Positions 16,950 to 24,463 of a stretch of DNA of 36,971 nucleotides are shown in pieces. The DNA is from Streptomyces sp. SA15 (GTDB lineage Bacteria > Actinomycetota > Actinomycetes > Streptomycetales > Streptomycetaceae). The stretch spans positions 1 to 36,971 of the forward strand of contig NZ_NTGE01000129.1 in assembly GCF_002291145.1 (NCBI RefSeq). Direction: 5' to 3'. The position numbers and the translations under genes were made by a program. The notes beneath the pieces were generated by a model that was not told the origin of the DNA, made no database searches, and worked only from the letters and a program-made list of their open reading frames with translations. Position 1 is the first letter of the stretch. Every line of letters begins with the position of its first letter.

Positions 16950-17735
16950 TCAGAGACCGGCCGCCGCCGAGGCGATCGCGGAGGCGAAGGTCGAGACCTC
17001 GGTGTAGACGCCGGGGGCGTCGGGGCGGGCGCAGCCGTCGCCCCAGCTGACTATGCCGACCTGGATCCAGGCGCCGGCGTTGTCCCTGCGGAACATCGGG
17101 CCGCCGGAGTCCCCCTGGCAGGTGTCGACGCCGCCCGCGTCGAAGCCGGCGCAGATCTCCTCGCCGGGGACGAGGCCGTTGTAGAGGCCGCCGTAGGCGC
17201 GGCAGGTGGCGTCACTGATGAACGGCACCGTGGCCTTGAGCAGGTACCGCTGCTGGGCACCGTTCTCGCGGGCCGCTCCCCAGCCGGCGACGGTGAAGTT
17301 GCCGGTGTTGTACTGCGTGTTGGTGGCGATCTTCAGTGTCGGCAGGTTGATCGGCTGGGCGAGCTTGATGAGCGCCCAGTCCTTGCCGGTGCCGTTGTAG
17401 CCGGGGGCCCGGTAGACGTACGTGGAGCGGACCTGGACGCGGCCGCTGGTGGACTGGAGGTCCACGACGCCGGCGGTGGCGGTGATGCTGGTGTTGGCGC
17501 CGGTGCCGCTGACGCAGTGCGCGGCGGTGAGCACGATCTGCTGGGTGTACAGCGCCCCGCCACAGCCCATGGAGAGCCGGACCATGAACGGGAACTCGCC
17601 CTGCGCGGCACGGGTTCCGCCGACGACGGGTGCGGGTGCGGCCGTCGCGGACGAGAGGGGCTGAAGACTGGCGATCGCGAGGGCGGCGGCGCCGGCGGCC
17701 GCGCATCTCTTGAGGGCCGTGAGGAGTCTCTTCAA
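16950..17735 (-). CDS. Secreted trypsin-like serine protease (S1 family)
   Basis: A close relative of Streptomyces griseus trypsin, cleaving after Lys/Arg outside the cell. The 261-residue precursor has a signal peptide (ALKRCAAAGAAALAIASLQP), a very short propeptide ending APAP and the mature N-terminus VVGGTRAAQGEFPF. The triad is His in TAAHC, Asp in KDWALIKL and Ser in GDSGGP. The Asp of GGVDTCQGDSGG sets trypsin specificity. Six cysteines are positioned as in the family. TTG 17733-17735 is chosen because GGAAGG lies 6 bp upstream and the result matches known precursor lengths. The frame is open further upstream but that part does not resemble a signal peptide. Confidence 0.93.
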   Translation of the reverse strand: MKRLLTALKRCAAAGAAALAIASLQPLSSATAAPAPVVGGTRAAQGEFPFMVRLSMGCGGALYTQQIVLTAAHCVSGTGANTSITATAGVVDLQSTSGRVQVRSTYVYRAPGYNGTGKDWALIKLAQPINLPTLKIATNTQYNTGNFTVAGWGAARENGAQQRYLLKATVPFISDATCRAYGGLYNGLVPGEEICAGFDAGGVDTCQGDSGGPMFRRDNAGAWIQVGIVSWGDGCARPDAPGVYTEVSTFASAIASAAAGL

Positions 17736-17799
17736 CGTGATGCCTTCCGTGGGGGGTTGACCTGGGGGCCGTGCATCGGAAACACAGAATTGACGTGCA

Positions 17800-17842
17800 C
17801 ATGCCAATAGCGGCAATAAAGAATTGCCTCTTTGCTGGCATG
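17800..17842. promoter_or_regulatory. 43-bp nested palindrome upstream of the trypsin gene
   Basis: CATGCCA (17800-17806) pairs with TGGCATG (17836-17842), and inside it GGCAAT (17812-17817) pairs with ATTGCC (17823-17828) around AAAGA. The block is AT-richer than its surroundings and lies 65-107 bp upstream of the protease start. It could be an operator, an RNA hairpin, or a terminator for decayed sequence beyond it. The remaining bases between 17736 and 17961 show no gene. Confidence 0.5.
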
Positions 17843-17961
17843 GGCAGGACAAAACTGCTGCTGGATTATGGGAATGCCGGAAGCGCTTGCACAAGGGGTG
17901 GGATTCGGCCAGCGCTGGCTGGTTGCCCTACGGTCGGGTCTTCCGGGACCGCACGCCCACC

Positions 17962-18134
17962 GGTCGCTCCGTTCACCAGCGCGCCGAGCAGCAGAACGAC
18001 CAGCAGCCGAGGGCTGCGCAGCGACCGCAACTCGCCCCGCAGCGAGGGCCGTACCGACTCGGCGGCCCCGCCCGGCACCGACCGCGCGACCGCCACCACG
18101 GCGGGCACGGACACGACCGCCACCCCCAGAACGC
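17962..18134 (-). pseudogene. Fragment of an MFS drug-efflux permease
   Basis: About 57 residues resemble the middle of a CmlR/arabinose-efflux type permease: AFWG in one frame, then VAVVSVPAVVAVARSVPGG and SLRGELRSLRSPRLLVV, ending GALVNGAT in the next frame. Joining the frames needs one extra G in a five-G run (about 18121-18125). The expected continuation after GALVNGAT (a transmembrane segment) is missing, and nothing upstream supplies the N-terminal helices. It is therefore a truncated and frameshifted remnant. The recognition is from memory of the family, without an alignment. Confidence 0.6.
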
Positions 18135-18205
18135 CGGCCCCGGAGTTGCCCTAGCCGCGCCCCTGCCGGCACCCCCACGACTCACGCCAGCGTGACCCCG
18201 CCAGA

Positions 18206-18662
18206 TCGGGACTGCCCTCCGTCACCGCCGCCGAGGTGAACGACGTCGCCCTGTGTCATGGCTGGATCAACGGTCAGCGCAAGGGCCTCGACGGCTCGTA
18301 CTGCTTGCGGAGGATCACCCCGCGCAGGCCCGGCAGCCTCTGGTCGATGGTCAATGTGCCGAGGTGTGCGGAGGGTGGGGAAGCTGACGGCGGCCGGCCG
18401 TATGCGGCCCGCGGGCCTCGCGGAGGTGTGGGCCGCGGAGGCGGACGGCCGTTGGGAGGCGGCGTACGAGTCACAGCGGGAGGCCGCGGTCCCCGACGAC
18501 CTCGCCGCCGCTCTGGATCAGAACCCTCGCGCCAGGGCAGCGTTCGAGAGCCTCGGCCGGACGGACCGGTACCTCACGATGCTCCCCCTCCTCCGCGCCC
18601 GCACCCCGGACGGCCGCGCGGCCCGACTGGCGGCGGCCGTCGCCAGGCTGACGCGGGGGTGA
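18206..18662 (+). pseudogene. YdeI/OmpD-associated-like gene, 5'-truncated and frameshifted
   Basis: The first part reads SGLPSVTAAEVNDVALCHGW and SLWSMVNV in one frame. The second reads VGKLTAAGRMRPAGLAEV and then DRYLTMLPLLRARTPDGRAARL, ending at a TGA at 18660, in the +1 frame. Together they match the YdeI-like family. The break coincides with a quasi-tandem 10-bp duplication (18356-18365 and 18366-18375, 8 of 10 identical). Removing one copy restores a continuous NVRRVGKL. No start codon or family N-terminus is found upstream, so the 5' end is also lost. It faces away from the MFS fragment, and together they form a decayed patch. Confidence 0.7.
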
Positions 18663-18681
18663 CACCCCGCCCGCCGCGGAC

Positions 18682-19239
18682 TCACGCGTTCTTGATCGCC
18701 GAGATGTCGAAGTTCAGCTTGACCTTGTCGGAGACCATGACCCCGCCCGTCTCCAGCGTCGCGTTCCACGTCAGGCCGAACTCGGAGCGCAGGATCTGCG
18801 CCTTGCCCTCGAAGCCCACGCGCTCGTTGCCGAAGGGGTCCTTCGCGGCGCCGTTGAACTCAAGGTCGATGGTGAGCGGCCTGGTGACGCCGAGGACGGT
18901 CAGGTCGCCGGTGATCCGGTAGTCGTCGCCGCCGAGGGACTCGGCCCGGGTGGAGCGGAAGGTCATGGTCGGGAACTCGTCCGTCTTGAAGAAGTCCGCG
19001 CTCTTGAGGTGACCGTCGCGGTCCGGGGACCCGGTGTCGATGCTCTCCATCTTGACGTCGATGGAGGCCGTGGACGCGGTCGGGTCGGAGCCGTCCAGAT
19101 GCAGCGAGCCGCTGAAGTCGAGGAACTTGCCCTTGACGTTGGTGACCATGGCGTGGCGCACGACGAAGCCGAGCGAGGAGTGCGCGGGGTCGATCGTGTA
19201 GTCGCCGGTGAGTGCGGCGAGGTCGGGGTTCGTGCTCAT
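18682..19239 (-). CDS. YceI-family protein
   Basis: A 185-residue lipocalin-like protein. YceI proteins bind isoprenoid-like lipids in a beta-barrel, and their exact role in actinobacteria is unclear. The sequence has the signature YTIDPAHSSLGFVVRHAMVTNVKG, the FKTDEFPTMTFRS motif, GDLTVLGVTRPL and the C-terminal SDKVKLNFDISA. There is no signal peptide, so it is probably cytoplasmic, unlike the periplasmic E. coli homologue. GGGAG lies about 8 bp before the ATG at 19237-19239. A good promoter and a long-range inverted repeat lie upstream. It diverges from the glycosyltransferase gene. Confidence 0.92.
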   Translation of the reverse strand: MSTNPDLAALTGDYTIDPAHSSLGFVVRHAMVTNVKGKFLDFSGSLHLDGSDPTASTASIDVKMESIDTGSPDRDGHLKSADFFKTDEFPTMTFRSTRAESLGGDDYRITGDLTVLGVTRPLTIDLEFNGAAKDPFGNERVGFEGKAQILRSEFGLTWNATLETGGVMVSDKVKLNFDISAIKNA

Positions 19240-19255
19240 GATCTGCTCCCGTCGA

Positions 19256-19325
19256 ATGATGTTGAATCTTGAACTAGGCCAACGAAGCCGACCGTAGACC
19301 TATTCCATGCAGGTTTCAACATCAT
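19256..19325 (-). promoter_or_regulatory. YceI-gene promoter flanked by an 11-bp inverted repeat
   Basis: On the minus strand TTGAAA (19314-19319) and TACGGT (19291-19296) are separated by 17 bp, a good sigma-70/HrdB-type pair with a start near 19284. ATGATGTTGAA (19256-19266) and TTCAACATCAT (19315-19325) form a perfect inverted repeat. One arm overlaps the -35 and the other lies in the 5' UTR. A repressor binding both arms is a plausible model. Confidence 0.5.
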
Positions 19326-19417
19326 GGGCGCAGTGTGTCGGAACGGTCGGAGCGTTCTTGGCGTGCATCCGTGCGCAGGGCCGATTGGATCTCCGGCCGA
19401 GGTGGTACCCAGAGATC

Positions 19418-20734
19418 ATGACCTCGGTCGCGGTCCTGGTCGAGCTGCTGCGCACGGACATGGCAGGCGGCCACGTCAAGTGCTGGGAGCGCTTCGCTGA
19501 GAGCGCCGCGCGACTCCCGGAAGCCGTACACGGCGGCGCGACCGGCCCGGACGGCCCGCGGCTGGATCTGACCGTCTACTTCCTCGGCGAGCGGGAACGG
19601 GTCGAGAACCTCTCGCCGAACGTACGGTTCGTCATGCTGCGGCCGGTGCTCAGCACGGGAGCCGCGCTGAGGTCGGCCGACGGCGCGGAGGACGTCTGCG
19701 ACCTCGCCCCCCACCACCCACGACTGGCCGCGTTGCTCCCGCGGCACGACGTCTGGCACCTGACCCACAGCTTCGCCTACGCCGCCACCGCCGTCCGGCT
19801 CGCCCGGCGCGCGGCCCGCAAGGGCGCCCGGACGCCGCTGCTCGTGGGCTCCGTGCACACCGACGTGCCGTTGCTGGCCTCGGTCTACACCCGCTACCTG
19901 GCCGAACGATGGCTGCCCGGCACGCACCCGGCCGTGGACGATGTCCTGGCGGACCGGGCGGAGACCTGGCTGCGGCGACGGCGTGACCGGATGCTGGACA
20001 GCTGCGCACGGGTTCTCGTCCCCACCCCGGCGGGCCACGCGGAACTGGCCCCGGCACTCGGCCCCCACCGGGTCTCCCTCCTCCGCCGCGGCATCGACCA
20101 CGAACGCTTTTGGCCCGACGACACGGCCCGGGCCCGGCTCGCCGCGGAGTACGGCGTACCGACCGACCGTCCGCTGGTGCTGTTCGCCGGCCGGCTGGAC
20201 GCCACCAAAGGCGTGCCGTTGCTGGCGGAGAGCGTGCGCCGGGTGCGGCAGCGGGGGAGGGCGGTGCATCTCGTCATGGCCGGCTCCGGCGCGGAGGCGG
20301 GCGAGATCCGACGGTTGCTCGGCCCGGACGTCACCCTGCTCGGCCCGCTCCCACAGGACCGGCTGGCGCGGGTGTACGCGGGCTGCGACATCTTCGCCTT
20401 CCCGTCCCGTACGGAGACCTGCGGCAACGTCGTCGCCGAGGCGATGGCGAGCGGCCTGGCGGTCGTGCTGCCCGAGAACGCGCGCACCACACAGTGGCTG
20501 GCCGCGCCGGGCCAGGACGGCATCGTCGTACGACGCGACGACCCCCGGGACTGGTCGGACGCCCTGTGCACGCTGGTCGACCGACCGTGGCTGCTGGCGA
20601 CGGTACGGCGACGGGCGACGACCACGGCCGGGCAGACCCACCCGTCCTGGGACCGGGTGCTGAGGGAGGACCTTCTGCCCGTGTGGCTACCCCGGGTCGC
20701 GTCGGGGCGCCGGAAGGTCGCACGGGTGGCGTGA
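19418..20734 (+). CDS. GT4-family glycosyltransferase
   Basis: A 438-residue retaining GT-B enzyme of family 4. The C-terminal Rossmann half holds the nucleotide-sugar motifs: VLFAGRLDATKGVPLL, VMAGSGAEAGEI, and the E-x7-E type region FAFPSRTETCGNVVAEAMASGLAVV. The N-terminal half contains HLTHSFAYAATAVR and SVHTDVPLL, as in mannosyltransferases that act on lipid acceptors. It is related to GDP-mannose or UDP-sugar dependent enzymes, but donor and acceptor cannot be told from sequence. ATG 19418 follows a GAGGTGG stretch. The upstream spacer has GAACG-N7-CGTTC (19341-19357), a possible operator. It converges on the permease gene with only 9 bp between stops. Confidence 0.88.
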   Translation: MTSVAVLVELLRTDMAGGHVKCWERFAESAARLPEAVHGGATGPDGPRLDLTVYFLGERERVENLSPNVRFVMLRPVLSTGAALRSADGAEDVCDLAPHHPRLAALLPRHDVWHLTHSFAYAATAVRLARRAARKGARTPLLVGSVHTDVPLLASVYTRYLAERWLPGTHPAVDDVLADRAETWLRRRRDRMLDSCARVLVPTPAGHAELAPALGPHRVSLLRRGIDHERFWPDDTARARLAAEYGVPTDRPLVLFAGRLDATKGVPLLAESVRRVRQRGRAVHLVMAGSGAEAGEIRRLLGPDVTLLGPLPQDRLARVYAGCDIFAFPSRTETCGNVVAEAMASGLAVVLPENARTTQWLAAPGQDGIVVRRDDPRDWSDALCTLVDRPWLLATVRRRATTTAGQTHPSWDRVLREDLLPVWLPRVASGRRKVARVA

Positions 20735-20743
20735 TGCGGGCGC

Positions 20744-21631
20744 TCACCCCGCCGCCCCACCTCCGCCGAATCTCCTGTCATGCAGCGCGGCGACCAGCGG
20801 CGAAGAGTCCAGGCTCACGATCCCGGCGGTCACCACCGCCAGCCCGGTGACGGTGACCGCGCTCACGGGCCAGCCGGTGTGGACGGCCTCGCCGAAGACC
20901 GCCATGCCCACCGTCACCGCCACCACCGGCTCCGTCGCGTCCAGCACCGTCATGCTCGCGGCCAGCGGGCCCTGCTGGAAGGCGCTCTGGATGAGCAGCA
21001 ACCCGCCCACGCTCGCGACGACGAGCGCGTACGGCTGCCAGGAGGCCAGCGCCGTGAGGATGCCGTGCCGGAACCGGTCCACCGTCGCGGCCAGCAGCAC
21101 GGACTGGGTGCCCATGACCGCTCCGGCCGCCAGTGCCGTCGCCGACGCCCGCCACGGCCCGGACACCCACCGCGCGGCCGCCAGGGAACAGCAGACCAGG
21201 GCGCCGGTCGCGCCCAGGATCAGCAGCCAGGACAGCGGATCCGCCGCCCCGGTACGGCCTCCGTGCGGGCGGGCGGAGGCCAGGGCCAGGGCCAGCCCGG
21301 CGGCCACCGCGAGGGTGCCGAACCACTCCCGAGGGCCCAGTGCCATGTGGTGCAGCCGCGCCGACAGCGGGACCGCGAAGATCAACTCGGCGACGATCAG
21401 CGGCTGCACGAGGCTGAGCGGCCCGTACGCCAGGGCCAGCGACTGGAAGCCGTAGGCGAGCACGGCCAGTCCGATGCCGTACCGCCACCACCGGTCCCGT
21501 ACCAGATGGGCCAGCAGGCGCCAGGAGAGCGTCTCCTCGTCCGGCCGCGTCCCGGCCGCCCACTGCTGGAGCACCCCCGCGACGGCGAAACAGACACCCG
21601 CGGCGAGCGAGGCGACAACGGCGACCGGCAC
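20744..21631 (-). CDS. DMT (EamA/NIPA-like) superfamily permease
   Basis: A 295-residue inner-membrane protein with about ten hydrophobic helices in two five-helix halves, as in drug/metabolite transporters. The first helix, VAVVASLAAGVCFAVAGVLQQWAA, has the GVLQQ motif seen in NIPA-like members. The second half contains ASVGGLLLIQSAFQQGPLAASMTVLDATEPVVAV, typical of the family. The substrate is unknown. GTG 21629-21631 begins 12 bp after the stop of the radical SAM gene, so the two are almost certainly co-transcribed and probably translationally coupled. This suggests it exports or imports a compound linked to that enzyme. Confidence 0.87.
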   Translation of the reverse strand: MPVAVVASLAAGVCFAVAGVLQQWAAGTRPDEETLSWRLLAHLVRDRWWRYGIGLAVLAYGFQSLALAYGPLSLVQPLIVAELIFAVPLSARLHHMALGPREWFGTLAVAAGLALALASARPHGGRTGAADPLSWLLILGATGALVCCSLAAARWVSGPWRASATALAAGAVMGTQSVLLAATVDRFRHGILTALASWQPYALVVASVGGLLLIQSAFQQGPLAASMTVLDATEPVVAVTVGMAVFGEAVHTGWPVSAVTVTGLAVVTAGIVSLDSSPLVAALHDRRFGGGGAAG

Positions 21632-21643
21632 GCTGGGACGGTC

Positions 21644-23140
21644 CTAGTCCGTGTCGGCCGGGCTCGGCGCCTGCGTAGCCCCCCGGGTGTGTACGTAGAG
21701 CCCGCGTCGGTCTGCGACGTCGAGATGCTGGGGGAGGGGCAGCTCGTAGCGGACGGGGCGGCTGTGGTCGGCGAGTTGGCGCCGCGGGTTGTAGACCTGG
21801 TTGAACTTCCACAGCATGCGGGCGAAGTTGGTCTGGCCGTGCAGGAGGTTGCGGCCGAGGACGCGGGCCGCGCCGAACGCGGTCCGCAGGCCCAGGTGCT
21901 TGCGGTTGATCACCGCCTGGGTGCGCACGAGTTCCTCGTAGAAGCGCTCCAGGGGGAGCTTCGTGGGGACCACCGCGTGCTGGATGTCGAAGAGGCGGTA
22001 GTCGCGCGTGGTGAGCCGACGCGACTCCGTGTGCCAGATCTCCGTACCGGGATACGGCGTCATCACGGTGAAGTGGACGATCTCCGGCACGGAGAGCGCG
22101 AACTCCCGGACGACCCGGAAGCGTTCCTCGTCCCAGGCCGGGTCCACGATCAGGTTGAGAGCGACCTGGATGCCCAGCTTGCGGGCCGTCTCCAGGGCGC
22201 GGAGGTTCTCGTCGGGGCTGACCCTCTTGCGGTACAGCTCCAGCCCCTCCGCGTCGATGGCCTCCATCCCGAGGAACATGTAGCGCAGCCCCAGCCGCGC
22301 CCACCGTTCGAAGACCTCGGGGTGGCGCAGCAGTACGTCGCTGCGGGTCTCCAGGTAGTACCGCTTGCGGATCCGGCGGCGTTCCACCTCGGCGGCGATG
22401 GCGTTGCCGTGCTCGGGCCGGATGAAGGCGACGTCGTCGACGATGAACACGTTGGGCTCACGGATCCGCGCCAGGTCCTCCGCCGCGGCCTCGGGCGACG
22501 CCTTGCGGTAGCTGCGGCCGTAGAACGTCCACGCGGAGCAGAACGAACAGTCCCACGGACAGCCGCGGGTGAACTCGATCGAGGCGCACGGGTCGAGCTC
22601 GCCGATGAAGTAACGGCGGCGGCCCCGCATCAGGTCACGCGCCGGGAGCGGGGCGTCGATGCTGTGCAGCATCAGCGGCGCGGGACCACGCCCGGCGGCG
22701 GTGACGATCCCCGGAACGCCGTCCACCCCTCCGTCGCGGACGGCCTCCAGCAGCGGCGCGACCACCGGCTCGCCCTCGCCGCGAACCACCGCGTCCACCG
22801 CGCCCCTCGCCTGTTCCAGGACCTCCTCCGCCACGAAGGACACACTGTGGCCGCCGAAGAAGACGAAGCAGTCCGGTACGGTCCGCTTGACGTCCGCGGC
22901 CAGCTCGATCGCCTCCGGGATGTTCGCCAGGTAGTTCAGGGAGACCCCGAGCGCCTCCGGCCGGAAGGACGCCACCTCGCGGCGCAGCCGGTCCCGGCCG
23001 AGCACCTGGAGGTCCACGACACGGACCTCGTGCCCGGCGTCGCGGGCGGCGCCCGCCACCCGCTCGAGGCCGAGGGGCTCGAGCCGCAGGAAGATCTCGG
23101 AGTACATCAGGGCGCTGGGGTGGACGAGCAGCACACGCAT
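21644..23140 (-). CDS. B12-binding-domain radical SAM enzyme (class B type)
   Basis: A 498-residue enzyme. The N-terminal cobalamin-binding domain (about 1-150) starts MRVLLVHPSALMYSEIFLRLEPLGLE and has VFFGGHSVSF. The radical SAM domain follows with the [4Fe-4S] ligands in RGCPWDCSFC (C-x3-C-x2-C). VFIVDDVAF, YYLETRSDVLLRHPE and FLGMEAID are typical of the HpnJ/BchE-like group. The B12 domain lacks a D-x-H-x-x-G motif, as is common in this class. Such enzymes methylate unactivated carbons or rearrange skeletons, and the substrate here is unknown. GAGG precedes ATG 23138-23140. It is followed at 12 bp by the permease gene. A hydrophilic C-terminal region (FNQVYNPRRQLADH) is shared by the subfamily. 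Confidence 0.9.
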   Translation of the reverse strand: MRVLLVHPSALMYSEIFLRLEPLGLERVAGAARDAGHEVRVVDLQVLGRDRLRREVASFRPEALGVSLNYLANIPEAIELAADVKRTVPDCFVFFGGHSVSFVAEEVLEQARGAVDAVVRGEGEPVVAPLLEAVRDGGVDGVPGIVTAAGRGPAPLMLHSIDAPLPARDLMRGRRRYFIGELDPCASIEFTRGCPWDCSFCSAWTFYGRSYRKASPEAAAEDLARIREPNVFIVDDVAFIRPEHGNAIAAEVERRRIRKRYYLETRSDVLLRHPEVFERWARLGLRYMFLGMEAIDAEGLELYRKRVSPDENLRALETARKLGIQVALNLIVDPAWDEERFRVVREFALSVPEIVHFTVMTPYPGTEIWHTESRRLTTRDYRLFDIQHAVVPTKLPLERFYEELVRTQAVINRKHLGLRTAFGAARVLGRNLLHGQTNFARMLWKFNQVYNPRRQLADHSRPVRYELPLPQHLDVADRRGLYVHTRGATQAPSPADTD

Positions 23141-23644
23141 GGTCAACCTCGCCACGGGAGCGGACGGAACCGGAGGAACCGGAACGGAAGGGTGCCCCCT
23201 TCGTATCCGGCGAATCCGCGCCGCGCACCGCCCGTACCGCCGCCTGGCGGCACCGCGCGGCACGCAGGAGTGGTCCTGCCACGTCGGATACGGGACCGAA
23301 GCAGCGCCTACCCCGCACACCCGGCCCGGGGCGGCGGTTGTCGTTTCGGGTGAGGTGGCCGAGGAGGCTCGGTCCCGGAACTGGCGCGGGCGAGCGTGGA
23401 GGCGTGTCCTGGAAGCAGCGGATCCGTATCGAGCACGGCGGCGGCCGCCTCCGGGTCCGACGTCCCGCGTCCCCATCCGACCTCCTGGCCCCACACCGAG
23501 GAACGCCCCACACCGACGATCCGGACGACAGCGCAGGGAGACCGACTCTTGACACACACCGGCTCCGGCTCCACCTACGACCCCGAGACGGGTGCCGTAC
23601 CCCGCCGCGTCGGAACCCGTTCGTCCGCGGCCCGGGAGCGCCGC
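23141..23644. other. 504-bp divergent intergenic region
   Basis: This lies between the radical SAM gene (minus) and the SDR gene (plus). GGAACCGGA occurs twice in tandem near 23165-23182, and GCCGCC-T-GGCGGC forms a short palindrome near 23240. Open frames here lack family similarity. A TTG at 23549 with a GGGAG box could extend the SDR by 32 residues. No confident promoter was found. Confidence 0.4.
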
Positions 23645-24406
23645 GTGACACCGCGCCGGGACAGGCGCGTGGCCCTCGTCACCGGTGCTTCCTCGGGCAT
23701 CGGTGCGGCCACGGCACGGCGCTTCGCCGCGGGCGGCTGGCAGCTGGTCGTCAGCGGGCGGGACCGGCGCGCGCTGGAGGAGACGGCCGCCGGTACCTCG
23801 GCCGTCGTCCTGCCCGCCGACCTCGCCGCCCCGGACGGTCCACGGCTGCTGGCCGAGTCGGCGCTGCGCGCGACCGGCGGCCGGATCGACGCCCTCGTCG
23901 CCGGGGCGGGCATCGGCTGGGCCGGCCCCTTCGTCACCATGCCGCCCACCGCCATCGACCAGGTACTGAACGTGGACCTCACCGCCACACTCCGCCTCGT
24001 ACGGGAGGTACTGCCCGCCATGGTGGAGGCCGGCCGGGGCCGTGTGGTGCTCGTCGGCTCGGTCGCGGGCTGTGTGGGCGTGCGGAACGAAGCCGTGTAC
24101 TCCGCCGCCAAGTCGGGGGTGGCCGCGTTCGCCGAGGCACTGCGGCAGGAACTGCGCGGGACCGGCGTGGGCGTGACCCTGGTGACGCCCGGACCCGTGG
24201 ACACGGCCTTCTTCGACCGACGCGGCACCCCCTACCAGCGGTCCCGGCCCCGCCCCACGTCGCCCGGCCGCGTCGCCGGCGCGGTCTGGGACGCCGTACG
24301 GCTGGGCCGCGACGACGTCTACGTGCCCGGCTGGCTGACGCTCCCGGGCCGGGTGCGCGGCATCGCCCCCTCGCTGTACCGCCGACTGCTGCACCGCTTC
24401 GGCTGA
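23645..24406 (+). CDS. Short-chain dehydrogenase/reductase
   Basis: A 253-residue classical SDR. The NAD(P)-binding motif is TGASSGIG near the N-terminus, with Arg in SGRDRRAL suggesting NADP preference. The active site has Ser in VGSVAG and Tyr-Lys in YSAAK. The usual N-A-G segment after strand 4 reads GAG (AGAGIGWAG), a variation at a structurally important Asn. GTG 23645 is chosen because GGGAG (23634-23638) is 6 bp upstream and the length is standard. TTG 23549 is a credible alternative. A C-terminal VPGWLTLPGRVRGIAPSLYRRLL resembles SDRs that act on lipid-like substrates. The PL8 gene follows on the same strand about 57 bp downstream. Confidence 0.85.
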   Translation: MTPRRDRRVALVTGASSGIGAATARRFAAGGWQLVVSGRDRRALEETAAGTSAVVLPADLAAPDGPRLLAESALRATGGRIDALVAGAGIGWAGPFVTMPPTAIDQVLNVDLTATLRLVREVLPAMVEAGRGRVVLVGSVAGCVGVRNEAVYSAAKSGVAAFAEALRQELRGTGVGVTLVTPGPVDTAFFDRRGTPYQRSRPRPTSPGRVAGAVWDAVRLGRDDVYVPGWLTLPGRVRGIAPSLYRRLLHRFG

Positions 24407-24407
24407 G

Positions 24408-24450
24408 GTGACGCCGCTCCAGCCGGTGGCGTGACACCGCTCCAGCCGGT
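24408..24450. repeat. Tandem 20-bp direct repeat (period 23 bp)
   Basis: GTGACGCCGCTCCAGCCGGT at 24408-24427 recurs at 24431-24450 with one mismatch. It fills the gap between the SDR stop and the PL8 ribosome binding site. Confidence 0.8.
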
Positions 24451-24463
24451 AGAAGGCATGGTC

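Noticed and set aside
23549..23644. TTG at 23549 as the SDR start
   Set aside because: It has a usable GGGAG box but would add 32 non-conserved residues. GTG 23645 has an equally good site and gives the standard family length. It is kept as an alternative.
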